DNA of 64,000 bases from Erodium maritimum. Its lineage: Eukaryota > Streptophyta > Magnoliopsida > Geraniales > Geraniaceae. The DNA lies in NCBI GenBank assembly GCA_963921825.1, contig OY997593.1:57644039-57708038 (forward strand), given 5' to 3'. A model generated the notes under the pieces. That model made no database searches and had not been told where the DNA came from. It was given only the letters and a program-made list of their open reading frames with translations. The number at the start of each line of letters is the position of its first letter. Within the stretch, counting starts at the first letter, position 1. Below are positions 24,851-36,479 of the stretch, piece after piece. The position numbers and the translations under genes were made by a program.

Positions 24851-25740
24851 TGTCACACCCCAAATCCGCTTTTTGGCCGGACTCGATACGTGACTTGAGT
24901 TGAGAATAAAATAATAACATAAAACGCAACCTTTTAACAATAGTAAGCCTCAAAGTTAATTCCAATCAAATAACTCGATAAAAATAGTTTCCGAAACTAT
25001 AATAAGAGTCAAGCTCTGAATATGCAAGTAAAATAAGAGGTTCAATATAATGACCAATACGTCTCTAATCAAGCTCAGACTCTCCAGAAGCTCCCGAGCT
25101 TCGAGCCCACTACTCAACAGTCACGCCTGTATAAACAACAGATAAAACAAATAGGGGTGAGCTTACGCTCAGTAGGGAAAATCATAAACCGTTTAGCCTC
25201 ATTTTAGTAATAAAAGGGTTTTAGCACGGTCGCACAATATGCAGTTAATACCAATAACCAATAATATACTATGGCAAGACTAAAGAGGAAATAATATTCA
25301 ATTTTTAAGAATAACGGTATTATGAGAAATCAAAAGGAAGGTACTGCAAGTATTTGATAACCATTAAAAGTAAAGCAAGTGAATATCGCGTTAACAATTT
25401 CAATCTCAATACTCCGGAACACTAGGTTCTTGTGTCATATCGGGTCCCATACCCCGATCCACAATAGTCCTGGTGTTATGTCGGATTTTCCCTCGGTCCA
25501 GAGGAGAAGCATAACGTCGGACTACCGGTAACAACCCCGGAGGGCGCTTATTGTCGGGATTCTCGGAAATGTCTCCAAAGGACCATATGTCATAAGGAAC
25601 CAAGGTATGGCTCCCGTGAGACGCATACACTTGGGTGAATCAACCACTAATCATCCCCGTATGGTAAACCGTCCAATAAACGATGCCCCGTAGGGTCCAA
25701 TAATCAATGCCCCGCAGGGTCCAATCCACCGGTTATGATA

Positions 25741-26130
25741 CTACCCCACACCGGATTTCTCTACGGCGTAGGTACCATACCGAGTGTCGACTATGATACT
25801 ACCCCACACCGTATTCCTCCACGGTGTAGGTACCATAACGAGTGCCGACTATGATACTACCCCACACCGGATTCCTCCACGGTGTAGGCACCATAACGGA
25901 TGCCGACTATGATACTACCCCACACCGTATTCCTCCACGGTGTAGGTACCATAACGAGTGCCGACTATGATACTACCCCACACCGTATTCCTCCACGGTG
26001 TAGGTACCATAACGGGTGCCGACTATGATACTACCCCACACTGTATTCCTCCACGGTGTAGGTACCATAACGCGTGCCGACTATGATACTACCCCACACC
26101 GTATTCCTTCGGTGTGGGTACCATATCCAT
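25741..26130 (+). repeat. 58-bp hairpin minisatellite, solo LTR 3, block 1
   Basis: Seven units of about 58 bp, each with CCCCACACCGTATTCCTCCA followed by CGGTGTAGGTACCATA. The inner words ACACCGT and ACGGTGT form a 7-bp stem. The last unit (about 26090-26118) has CCCACACCG/CGGTGTGGG, a 9-bp stem, and links to block 2. Confidence 0.9.
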
Positions 26131-26138
26131 ATCGGATA

Positions 26139-26705
26139 CCAAGTCATCGGCTAAGGTACTACCCCACATCGGAATCCTCAACGATGTGGGTACCATACCG
26201 GATCACCAATAACCATCGGCTATGATACTACCCCACATCGGAATCCTCAATGATGTGGGTACCATACCGGATCACCAATAACCATCGGCTATGATACTAC
26301 CCCACATCGGAATCCTCAACGATGTGGGTACCATACCGGATCACCAATAACCATCGGCTATGATACTACCCCACATCGGAATCCTCAACGATGTGGGTAC
26401 CATACCGGATCACCAATAACCATCGTCTATGATACTACCCACATCGGAATCCTCAACGATGTGGGTACCATACCGGATCACCAATAACCATCGGCTATGA
26501 TACTACCCCACATCGAAATTCTCAACGATGTGGGTACAATATCGGATCACCAATAACCATCGGCTATGATACTACCCCACATCGGAATCCTCAACGATGT
26601 GGGTACCATACCGGATCACCAATAACCATCGGCTATGATACTACCCCACATCGGAATCCTCAACGGTGTGGGTACCATACGGATCACCAATAACCATTCT
26701 CATAA
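26139..26705 (+). repeat. 69-bp hairpin minisatellite, solo LTR 3, block 2
   Basis: Eight units of about 69 bp plus a decayed ninth. Each contains CCCACATCG, a 10-nt loop, then CGATGTGGG, a perfect 9-bp stem. GTACCATACCGGATCACCAA and TAACCATCGGCTATGATACT follow. Relative to block 1 the C in ACACCG is T and the paired G is A, so pairing is kept. Confidence 0.9.
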
Positions 26706-28704
26706 ACCATCCCCACCCCGGAACCCTCAACGGTGTGGGTACCCTAACCGGTATCCCGCGGGATCTATCAAACAATGCCCCGCAGGGTCCACAATCAATA
26801 TCCCGCAGGATCACTGAAACAATGCCCCGCAGGGTCTATAACCATTTCCCGCAGGCTCAATAACCAATCATAGAAATACACACGTTCATCAATACACACC
26901 ACACGAGATTCATACCCATAATTACACTTACCATCACTTACCACTTGCTCTCCATCGGTCAATCGATCACCTGATCGTGCCTCTTTGGCACAACCAGTCA
27001 TACTCGATCAACCATTCAATCACTTAAGCATTCAATCAGTCAACCAACGATTTAAGCATTCAAGTTCAACATTCAAACATTCAAGCATGCATTCGATCTA
27101 GTTTCATTAGACTCTTGATTATCCTAATGACTAGCAAACAAGCATGTGAAGCTAACACACAACTAATCTGAGGGCTCATCACGGCCTCTCTACCAGTAAA
27201 TCAATTCCCAAGTATTGAAAGCGAGCTAACTAGTGATTTGCATCCTAATCATGCATTTCTAGACTCGTCCGGTTATTAGTAATTGAAAGACACTTATTCT
27301 AGTGATTCGCATCCTTTATGCAATTCTAGGATCTTTCCGATTTTATTAACCTAATAGGCATACTAGTATTGAAATACTCGAGGAGTTAGAACTTTCCCTA
27401 CCTTGTGGTCTTCCTACGAACAAATACTCCTATCAACTGTTGTCCGGCTAGCTTCCTCTCCTCGGGCGAAGTCCAAGTCTGGGTTTTTAACAGTTCAAAC
27501 TTACGATCAGATCAGGTACGGTCCAAGTACAAACAATACGTTGCCTTTTAAACTCGAACGGGATAAAAGCGGGATTGCGACGAATCGGGTTTGAGCACCC
27601 GAGTCCTGAGCATAGAACCCGGTGCACATAAACCGAGGCATGGTTCCCAGTACACGGATCCCGGGGTACGGGTTTCGAGGCACGAATCCCGATGCGCGAT
27701 ACCCGAGGTCCGATTCATCGTTCTGCTTTTTGTCCCGTTCTAGTCCGATTTAACGTCCAGTTCACTCGTTAGGGTTTCCAAAACCGAACCAAGTTCGTTC
27801 CACAGTCCAAACCAGGTCCTTTTTAATAAATCTGATTTTTTTTCTCGTTTTGAATTTACATCCCAAAGTAACAGATTAATTTCCTTTGAAAAATATTTTC
27901 TTTAAAAAAAATTGTTCCAATATCGTTTCCACACGCCCAGATCCAAGGAGTGCTCGGCAACAAGAACAAAACCAAGGGAAGAAAAGAGGTTCGGTTTGAA
28001 ACCGGTCGGCCACCGACGAAGGCACCGTCGGCGACCGAAACTCAAGGGTTCAACGCTCACCGTAAGGAAGGATGACGGTGGCGGACGGCGTTGGCGCGTC
28101 AGATCTGGAGCGCCGCGGGGAAGGGACGGCGACTCGCGGTCCGAGCACCGTCTTCCGCCGTAGATCGATCTGGTACGATCACCGGGGGGCCGTGGTGACC
28201 GGGATCGAGCTCGAGGTGACGTGAAGGAGAGGAGAGAGGGGCGGTCGAGATCTAAACGGAGAAGGAGGAGGGTCGGAGTGCCGGCGAGGGTCTCGGGCTG
28301 GACGTCGAGGGGGAACGAACGGCGGTGCGAGGGAGAGAGAGGTCGGGGACCCGAGCTGGTCGGAGGTAGTGGTTCGGGGCGGCGACTGGTGAACGGAGCT
28401 GGAGAGGGGACTGGTCGGGAGAGGGAGGGAGGCGAGTGAAGCGAAGAAGGAGAAGAGAATGGGGGTAAAACCCTACTTTCAGCCTTATATAAGGCGGACC
28501 GATCTTAAACGGGCCTCAGGCAGCGGTTTGGGCTTCTCGGCCCAAATGCCAAATCAGTTGTTGGTCTGGCCGACCCAGCCCATTTCCAAACCTTTTTTTT
28601 TCTTAACTCGTTCCAATTTTTCGCTCTGATTTCCAACCAAGACGTCGCAAGTCGATAAAATTAAAAGTTTGCTTCTTTTAAATTTAGCCAGTCTTTACAG
28701 ATGA

Positions 28705-28754
28705 AGGGGATGGAGATTCGGAGGGATCTCGGTCAGATGGTGCATCACATACTG

Positions 28755-28792
<38 letters not shown>

Positions 28793-29172
28793 AACACCCT
28801 CGCCTGGGGGAATGCATGCATGTTGGTTCAGGGGGTATGTCAGTCATATAGCCCCTCTGGACGTAAGGTGGGAGCGGTACCACCAAAACTCGGCTAGGTA
28901 TTCCCCTACCAGTTCAGGGGTCAACATTCTCGCGTTTTGGAGCCCTAACACTATCATTCAAGGGAGGGCGACGCATGCTGACATCTTGGGGGAATACCTA
29001 GTCCACCATAATACCAATGAACAATGGGTCTGCTCGGCCCTTGCCCCTCAGTTTGGAGTCATTGTATCGGTGTTCACCCAACGCTATCTCAGCGCCGCAT
29101 GGGACGCTATCGCATTATCTTCCTCCAGACAACAACTGATCTCTATAGAGCGACTTTACTTTCTGTTCTATT
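28705..29172 (+). mobile_element. Host LINE segment 4 (3' region), broken by a retroposon
   Basis: This continues the LINE after solo LTR 3. It contains a run of 33 G at 28756-28788. It ends in a 3' region whose reading (GRATHADILGEYLVHHNT) matches the minus-strand fragment at 62290-62591 (GRTTHTGILEEYSVLHNT), so both are the same 3' end. ORF2 (endonuclease, RT) is missing. The last bases 29158-29172 are the left target duplication of the retroposon at 29173-30755. Host sequence resumes at 30771 with ATTATTTTAATTCC. Confidence 0.6.
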
Positions 29173-30755
29173 TTTTTATCAACGAAATCATAAGATAAAT
29201 TACCCTCTCCTGAGGAAGAAAAAGGTTACAAAAAAACAATCTGTCTACATATTGAAGTGAGGAAGTCCTGAAATCAGTAGAAAATAAACAAATAAGGATG
29301 GGTACTCAAACCCAAAAGTGAATGGGTACACAGACCCTGAAGTGGATGGGTACGCAGACCCTGAAGTGGATGGGTACGCAGACTCTGAAGTGCAAGGGTA
29401 CGTAGACCCTGAAGTGAATGGGTACGCAGACCCAGAAGTGTAAGGGTACGCAGACTCGGAAGTGAAAGGGTACTCAGACCCAAAAGGAAACAAAAAAAAA
29501 GACGGCTAAAAAAAGAGACTCACACCCGAATATAGCCACCATGAAGCACTTAAAAACGGTCTAAAACCCATATATGTCAACCATAAAGCTCGAGAAAGCT
29601 AGCCGACATCCAAAGTAAAGACCAAAGACCTAACCTAAACTAGAGGAGAAATTGTATCTCATCGACATCCCAACTCAGCGAGTTAAAGGAAACCGACACG
29701 CCGACGACCAACATCGAAAACCGGCAGAGATAAATCAATGCAAAAACACTGAAACTCATTACCCAAAGAATGAAGGACAACTCGATTTCCAAGGCCTAAA
29801 GACCCCGTACAACCCGTCATAGGCCAACACCTAAAAAATGACGGCCCCGCAAGCAAGGCAGGGGTACAAAGGAAATCGAAAGAGCCTAAATCTAAGGTTG
29901 AGCAGAAATCCTACAAGATACAGGTAAGGCCAAAAGAGAGACAAGAATCATACCATCCGCGACGATAAGTGATGAGGCCAGAAGCACAACGAATCCGAAC
30001 TCGGAAACGCCTCCCATAATGAAACTGGACGAACTCACCCGAAAGTCACCATGATCTGATCCTACTAGAAACGACAGCCAGCAAGACGTCCCGAACCAGG
30101 TCCAAACCAGGCCCAGACCAGGCCCAAACAGACCCAGTCCAGACCAAGACCCAGACCTGGCCCAGACATAGGCCCAGCACAGCTTAGCCCAACATACCCG
30201 GACCGAAACCTACCCGGTTCACGACCGGAGCAGGAAGTCCGACCCGGGCCACAACCCGCCGCCATCCTTTCAGAAGCAGCCAACTCTGGCGACCTAAGGC
30301 CTGAACTCTAGAGGGGACGGGGACATCAAAACAGCAGCAGGAGCAACAACCTGAACCAGAGCTTGGACGGAAACTTCCCGGTCGAAAAACCAGCGACGAA
30401 GGATCTACAAGCCACCACCACAGCACCTCCGGAACCAATGACGCCGGAGAAGCAGGAGGCTGAAGATGAGGCCAGATCCACAACCCCGAGGCACCAACTC
30501 AGGCAGGATACGAGAGGCGCTCCGGCCGAGCCTTCACGAAGAACTCGAGAAGTTGTCGACGAAGCCGGCGGTGACAACAACATCCACCAGCAGGAACTCC
30601 GGCAGGCTTGGACAGATGCAACCACAGCCACACAAGGAAAAAACCGAACCCAAACGAGCCAAGAAGGGGAGAGGGGAAGCAGAGGGAAGGAGAGAAGGGC
30701 CTCCGCCGGCCACAACCTAGGCCGGAGCTCAGGACGTCACCGGCGTAGCAAGGAG
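29173..30755 (-). mobile_element. Non-autonomous LINE-type retroposon with 15-bp TSD
   Basis: ACTTTYTGTTCTATT flanks it at 29158-29172 and 30756-30770, with one C/T mismatch. On the minus strand it starts CTCCTTGCTACGCCGG and ends CGTTGATAAAAA, the A-tail running into the duplication. The 1583-bp body is GC-rich and strand-asymmetric. It gives W/S/C-rich frames (30326-30715) without any domain and has a 24-bp tandem repeat near its 3' end. No endonuclease or RT is encoded, so a LINE supplied in trans must have moved it. It resembles 9955-11652. Confidence 0.85.
29301..29492 (-). repeat. 24-bp minisatellite, eight units
   Basis: Plus-strand unit GGTACGCAGACCCTGAAGTG + GATG, eight tandem copies with few substitutions. 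Because 24 is a multiple of three, two minus-strand frames stay open through the array (octapeptide SAYPSTSG in one). This explains the frames at 29245-29493 and is not evidence of a gene. Confidence 0.93.
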
Positions 30756-30770
30756 ACTTTTTGTTCTATT

Positions 30771-33597
30771 ATTATTTTAATTCCAATCAGTGTTTCTTTT
30801 ATTGTAAACACATTTCGATTATAATATTATCTCGTAATTTGTGGGAAAAAAACATAACCAACTGTAATTTGACTATGACTAGAGGTTTAGATATCTTCCA
30901 ACTATTTCTCCATAACTACTTATGATTGTTAAAAATATGGCCCCTTTTGTTCAAAAAACGCCATCGGTAATAAATTGTCGACAACCATCATGAAATGTAT
31001 AACATAAGAAGTATTACATAATATTAATATTAAGTTACAAAGTCCGGGTCCGATTTTATTTGTAACAGTTACAGAGGAAGCACATGTGCAAACGAAGAAA
31101 TTTGGGTGGCTGCGATGGAAACAAAATCCTGAACCATTTTCAATGATAAAAGTAACAATATATCCTGTCTTTCTCTTCATTCCGATCATTCCCCACGGAC
31201 CCAGTCAACCAATCTTCTTTTTCTTTTACTAAAATCTAATTTAATAGAGTATCCAAATTAATTAATTGAATAGTTAACAGTATAATTGTGAAGTTAATGG
31301 AGGAGCAATAAGTTGTCAGAGTTGGCCACAGCACAAAAGTCAGTGGCGTATATATAATCATTTTGAACGATTCCACGTACATCTTCCAATTCATGCCTAC
31401 ATTTTATTTCATTTCTTTCCCATATGTGATGTGAGTCCCATTAACAATTTCTAAATCAAGCTAATTAAAGATACAGCCTAATAAGAACTCAATATTTTAA
31501 TCCATCTTGAATATTGGAATTAGAGACTTATAATCATGATTTTGCCTGTCCATTGCTTGGAGCTCAGATTGTTGAGATTATAATTGTGTTATATATAATT
31601 TTTTAAGGTGTAATGATCTAGTGTAATCCAATTTAATCGGGGATTGAATGTAATGGTTTAAATATGTGATTAGGGAGCGTTAGAGACAGCTATTGGAAGG
31701 ACCATTAGGTCGAACCAAACCAACTGTATAGAATTGTTAAAGAATACTAATAGTAATAAAAGTGATGATTGTGTGAACTGGCAATTTGAGCCCTCTTCCT
31801 CTCCATCCATGTGAATGTGGGGCTCTCCCTTGTTTTTAACTTTTAAGAACAAATGAGCTGTTCCATGTTGTATCTTCTCAACAACCATAACCCAACCCTA
31901 ATCAACCCCTCAATGTCCCAATCAATTTACATATACCTATATCCATCAATCCTCATTCATACACTTAATTCCATTGATGGTCAAGAGTTCAAATCATCCC
32001 ACCATCATTATATATATGGCGTTGAGATTAGAGAGTAGTAAACCAACAATACATGTGTAAACAAACCTATGTCTATCTGCATTTTCCATCCATTTGTGTC
32101 CTTATCTATACTTACAAGACATTAATTTGGACATCATTCGGTGAGTATCATTAATCGATCCAAAGTCTCCTTCGCCACCCACATGCTTAGATATATATTA
32201 TTTGATATATATAGGTCGGAGTGCCATATTCGGCCGAGATTGTTTCATTTGTTTGTCTCTTTCTTGTGTTCGTACCTTAACTTTTTTTTGATGAAAAAAT
32301 GGGAGGCATCAATTTTATATATCAGTTGAAGTGACATACGTATAATCTAATGAAAACGCACAAACGAACAATAAATATTACAGACTCCAGACTGACTAGC
32401 CTATAATATTACTGACTCCCTACCGAAACCAGATTGCAAAACAGGGCGCCATAAAATGTGCACACTAACTGCAAGTTAAGGTTCGTCATCCGACTAAATG
32501 GGCTTCAAACATACAGTTTTGGACTGGGCCCTACTCATCCCATTACCAGTACTATACGTTATGCTTGGGTGTGGTTTGGAAGCCCGTAATACAGTATGGG
32601 CTCATACCTCAACCAATGAACTTATTTCAAACCCATAATGTTTCTCAGATGAACATATGGGCCCAATAGGCTCATACTGGTTCAATTATGGGTTTCGGTT
32701 GGAGAGAGAGAACTATGGAGATGTGTATGTTAAAACATGGTATGAAGACTCATGGCTGTCGCAGGTACATGTCATTGACTATACAATAGATATATAGGTA
32801 CAATCTATACAGGTATGTGTTTACTGTTTTATCATTGATTGAAGAAACCAAAATCTGGTGGCGAGTTTTTCGATTTAGTTAACTTGTGTTATAAGTCACC
32901 CTCACTGTTCTTGCATGTTCCTTGTTTCTTTTCACATGGGACCTCAAGTTTTTTCTTAGTTTATAAAGAACATCACATGGTTTTTGTTTCTCAAAAATTC
33001 ATAAAACTTTTGGGGGTGATCTCAATTAATTAAGGCATCTTGACCCTTGTTATGAGAAGGAATCTCCAAGGGACCCAACCCTAACCCTAAGGCTAAGCCG
33101 ATACCACATCAATAAGATAAGATAATGTATATCGGTTAAGAACTGTTGTATGATCATAAAGCTGAACTAGCAAGTTACAATTGAATTGTTTATTGTCCTC
33201 CTTTCGTTGTCATTGATGGTATAAATGGTGTGGTTGGTGCGCAAATTTATGATGCAGTTGCTTTCAAATTAATGGTCTCTTCACCACATTCGAATTGGAG
33301 CTTGAGTATATTAATGAATGTAGTGCAATTCACCATTTACTACTCTTTTGCACCTTATTCCTCGAACAGGGAAGTGAGTAAATGCTAATTCATTAATTAA
33401 GACCATACTTATTCAAATCAATAAAAACACCATTTTTATGTTTACAGATGACCAGCGACATATACCTTGTTTTTCTATTATGAGATTGTTGCATTAATAG
33501 GATGTGACTGATAATAATATTAGGTTACAGGTAGTTGTAGAGGGGTCTGACCAACCACTAATCATGGCATTGGCATGGAGCAGAAGAAGGAGAGGGG
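30771..33597. other. AT-rich intergenic, no supported gene
   Basis: The first tens of bases (to about 30830) are the remaining 3' end of the host LINE. The rest is AT-rich with only short, domain-free frames. Microsatellite-like TATATA runs occur at 31585-31600 and 32190-32215. Confidence 0.55.
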
Positions 33598-34048
33598 AAC
33601 TTACTATTAAGTATTGGTCACGAACACTATACTACCAACGTTTTCAAAATGAACACTACATTACTCTTAAGTATTGGTCACGCGATTTTATTAATAAAAA
33701 TGGACGGAATTTTCCATTCCGTTAGTCATATGACCTCAAGTGTCATATAATGGATGGTAAAATGACGTTTCCACTTAATTATATGACATCTACACATTTT
33801 ATAAGGAACATTACTATTGTACCCTCGTTATTGTTCCTTATAAAATGTATAGATGTCTAATACTTAAGGACAAAAAAACGTCATTTTACCATCTATTATA
33901 TGACACTTGAGATCATATGACTAACGGAATGGAAAATTTCATCCATTTTTACTAACAAAATCGTGTGACCAATACTTAAGGGTAGTGTAGTGTTCATTTT
34001 GAAAACGTGGGCAGTGTAGTGTTCGTGACCAATACTTAAGAGTAAGTT
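33598..34048. mobile_element. Foldback MITE, about 451 bp
   Basis: Almost the whole segment is one imperfect palindrome with arms of about 210 bp. The left arm opens AACTTACTATTAAGTATTGG; the right arm closes with the complement of AACTTACTCTTAAGTATTGG. The centre is near 33815 (AAGGAACATTACTATTGTACCCTCGTTATTGTTCCTT region). Long terminal inverted arms without coding sequence fit a Mutator-like or foldback MITE. No target duplication is evident. Confidence 0.8.
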
Positions 34049-35734
34049 TCAATATTTAACTCAACAATTTTTATATGTTTATCAGATAATCTACAATGGA
34101 ATTAGATCGATTTGGTCTAATTCCGGTCTAATTAAGTTAAAATTTTGAAAAAGTGAGGAAGATTCAACACGATCCGTGGGTCTATTGTTTTAAGTGGTGT
34201 AGTGGGAATAGACTGATTCGGTCTATTCCGAGTATCGTGTGGAATTAAAATCGAAAATATGTTCAAATTGATGTGTTTATCAAAACGCAAAACGATCCGA
34301 GCCAACCAAAATACATTTATTTATATTTCTCGTAACATTGAATAGGAGTACAACGCAATATGATCTCCATGTAGGCCTCTTGGACGTTGACTAATGGGTC
34401 TTGGAGTGAAATATGAGGGACGAATTCCAATTGTGTTCTCGGTATTTCATAATCAAAGATGACAAATGACGTGGATTCGCTAATGTTATTACTACAAGGA
34501 CACAGCAAGTCCTGTCACGGGACCATGTAGAGACGGTCACGGGACAAAACTAGCTGTGTTTTGTAGCAATGTCATCAGGGAACTAACATCACTCGTCAAT
34601 TTTTTTTATTATGGACAACTAAGGTACAATTTAAAGTCGTCCTACACATTACACCTCCAAAAACAATTATTGGTCCTCCGCCGTCCCTTACTCACCCGTC
34701 CTTTAATGCCAAAAATTGACCTTGTATTGTGCGATGGGGAGCCTTCGGCTATTGCCCAGAAGAGCTATTCTATGTTGAGTCCATTTAAGCCCGAATCGTG
34801 TCACACGGTACACTACGGTCTGTTTGTCACGATACTGTTGAGTTCTGAATCCATCGATTCAAATGGTCTAGGTTCGACAAACATTTCAACATCACATCGG
34901 ATTCGACGTTCAAACGACTCATCGTTTTGACGCTATATTAAATAGCCTTAGAATTCGCAAGATGACTTCATATTCACATGCAGTGTCCATAATGAAAGAG
35001 GCCGAATTGCACATTTGTAGGCAAGGAAAAGCTACAAGGATAGCTCCTATGATTGTGGGACTCACCGACACTGTTTGGCTAATTGCAATTTCAGATATCA
35101 TTCGTTTCAGCTTAGCGACATGAGCTTGACATGAACCTCACCACGGTCATGTGTTTATTTTGTGTGTGTTCTATATCAGTCACATTCACTTTGTCTGTCA
35201 CCATAAACGTCGCCGTCATCGTCATCATTATCACCCTTATAATTTATAATGTCCATTTTTATCCACTAATAAGGCCGAGAAGGGTAGGTTTGGTGGGCAC
35301 TACACACTGACCTCACCTGCTGTTCATGTTATTAGTCTTCTATTGCTGCGGCTGCGCCAAGTTTATTTCATATCTCGTCTATATATTTGTTTGTTATTAA
35401 ACTCTAAATAATAGCATTTTGGCAATATCTTCCTTATTATACATTTATATTCTTACTTTTGGGAGTTGAAAGTCCAAGATGCAATGATAACTAAGTGTTT
35501 GATGACATTTTATAATATCAACCATCATGATAAATAAAATAAATAGTGGAAAGAATAAATTAATTAATTAATGTAATTATAGCAATGGCACGTCCAATAA
35601 TTGTCACATATTGTGCAATTAGATAATGGAGTGGTCACTCCGCACATGAAAGTTTTTGACTCAATTGTGGTCATCTTAATCTTCGACTAAAAACAATTTA
35701 GAAAGATATAATTAACCTATGGTTGTTAATTAGG
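34049..35734. other. AT-rich intergenic, nothing recognised
   Basis: Short frames only (34317-34508, 34556-34930), without homology that I recognise. A pair of CACGGGAC words at 34510-34550 is the only small repeat noted. Confidence 0.55.
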
Positions 35735-36379
35735 TGTTGGACTTATCGTGATGGGAACTAGGAAACAAATGATAGGTTATCGTTTGGAGTCTAGAAGACA
35801 ATCAAGAATCAAGATCCACATCCACTTCATTAATGTTCGCTATAGTGGAGATGTATATTCCGGACTTGTGTCACTTTAATTCTCAAGACAAGTGTTAATG
35901 TATCCTAAACCTAGAGCCCCTCTCCTCTCGTGTTCTCATCGTCGTGTCTTTTATTTTTCTCTTTCCTTTTAAAGTAGGTGTTGATGACGGTTGGCTTGTT
36001 CATCGTCTCCTTCTCTTCTTGCTGGAACTACATAGAGCATTCTTTGTTAGGCGGTGAAGCCTAATAATGAGCCTTAGTCTAAAGTTTCCTCTTTGTTATG
36101 TTTTGTGCCTATATATAAAGGCTTGTAGTCATGTAGTATAGGTGTAGCACAAAAACAGGGAGTAACTTAAGAAGTAGGCGCGAGAGGCAAAAAGAGTAGA
36201 GAAGTTTAGGCGGTAACCAAACACTTCATTGGAGATTATAGTATATCGTGTTTACAAGCGACAACTGGACGTAACTCCTATTTTGAGAGTGGACCAGTAT
36301 AACTTTGGTGTCTTTTTATTCATCGTTATTGTTGGTTTCATCGTTCTTTGGAGACATGAATTTGGTTTAATTCTTTTCA
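35735..36379 (+). mobile_element. 5' LTR of a Ty1/Copia element
   Basis: It starts TGTTGGACTTATCG and ends ATTCTTTTCA directly before a primer-binding site. A TATA-like CTATATATAAAGG lies at about 36110-36122, where an LTR promoter is expected. Length is about 645 bp. No matching 3' LTR was found downstream in the window. Confidence 0.65.
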
Positions 36380-36380
36380 A

Positions 36381-36393
36381 TGGTATTAGAGCA
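36381..36393 (+). promoter_or_regulatory. Primer-binding site (initiator tRNA-Met type)
   Basis: TGGTATTAGAGCA matches the plant consensus TGGTATCAGAGC with one change. It sits one base after the LTR end, as in Copia elements, and would prime minus-strand DNA synthesis. Confidence 0.7.
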
Positions 36394-36479
36394 CCTGATT
36401 TGTGCTTGCGATTAGGAAGACAATGGTTGGCAACGATGGCTCTGTTGGCGACAATGGTTTTGTTCATGAGATCGGAGAT

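Larger units (their letters stand above)
24851..28699 (+). mobile_element. Solo LTR 3 (3849 bp), TSD GATGA
   Basis: It begins TGTCACACCCCAAATCCG and ends CCAGTCTTTACA. GATGA flanks it exactly (24846-24850 and 28700-28704). It is the longest LTR of the stack, lengthened by two minisatellite blocks (25741-26130 and 26139-26705) and further GCCCCGCAGGGTC repeats at 25680-25725 and 26755-26850. The 3' part (28000-28440) is very GC-rich and gives Arg/Gly-rich frames that are not genes. No retrotransposon coding sequence is present. Confidence 0.92.

Noticed and set aside
25741..26705. Regular repeats with spacer-like segments, resembling a CRISPR array
   Set aside because: It is plant DNA inside an LTR, repeats are contiguous 58- and 69-bp units, there are no unique spacers and no cas genes.
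28221..28439. Arg/Gly/Glu-rich frame, possible small basic protein
   Set aside because: It lies inside solo LTR 3 in a purine-rich tract. Frame openness is explained by composition.
29245..29493. Secreted-like repetitive protein (YPxTSGSA repeats)
   Set aside because: It is a 24-bp minisatellite whose period keeps the frame open; two shifted frames are open equally.
33504..33725. 73-residue frame as a gene
   Set aside because: Most of it lies in one arm of the foldback element; it has no start context or homology.
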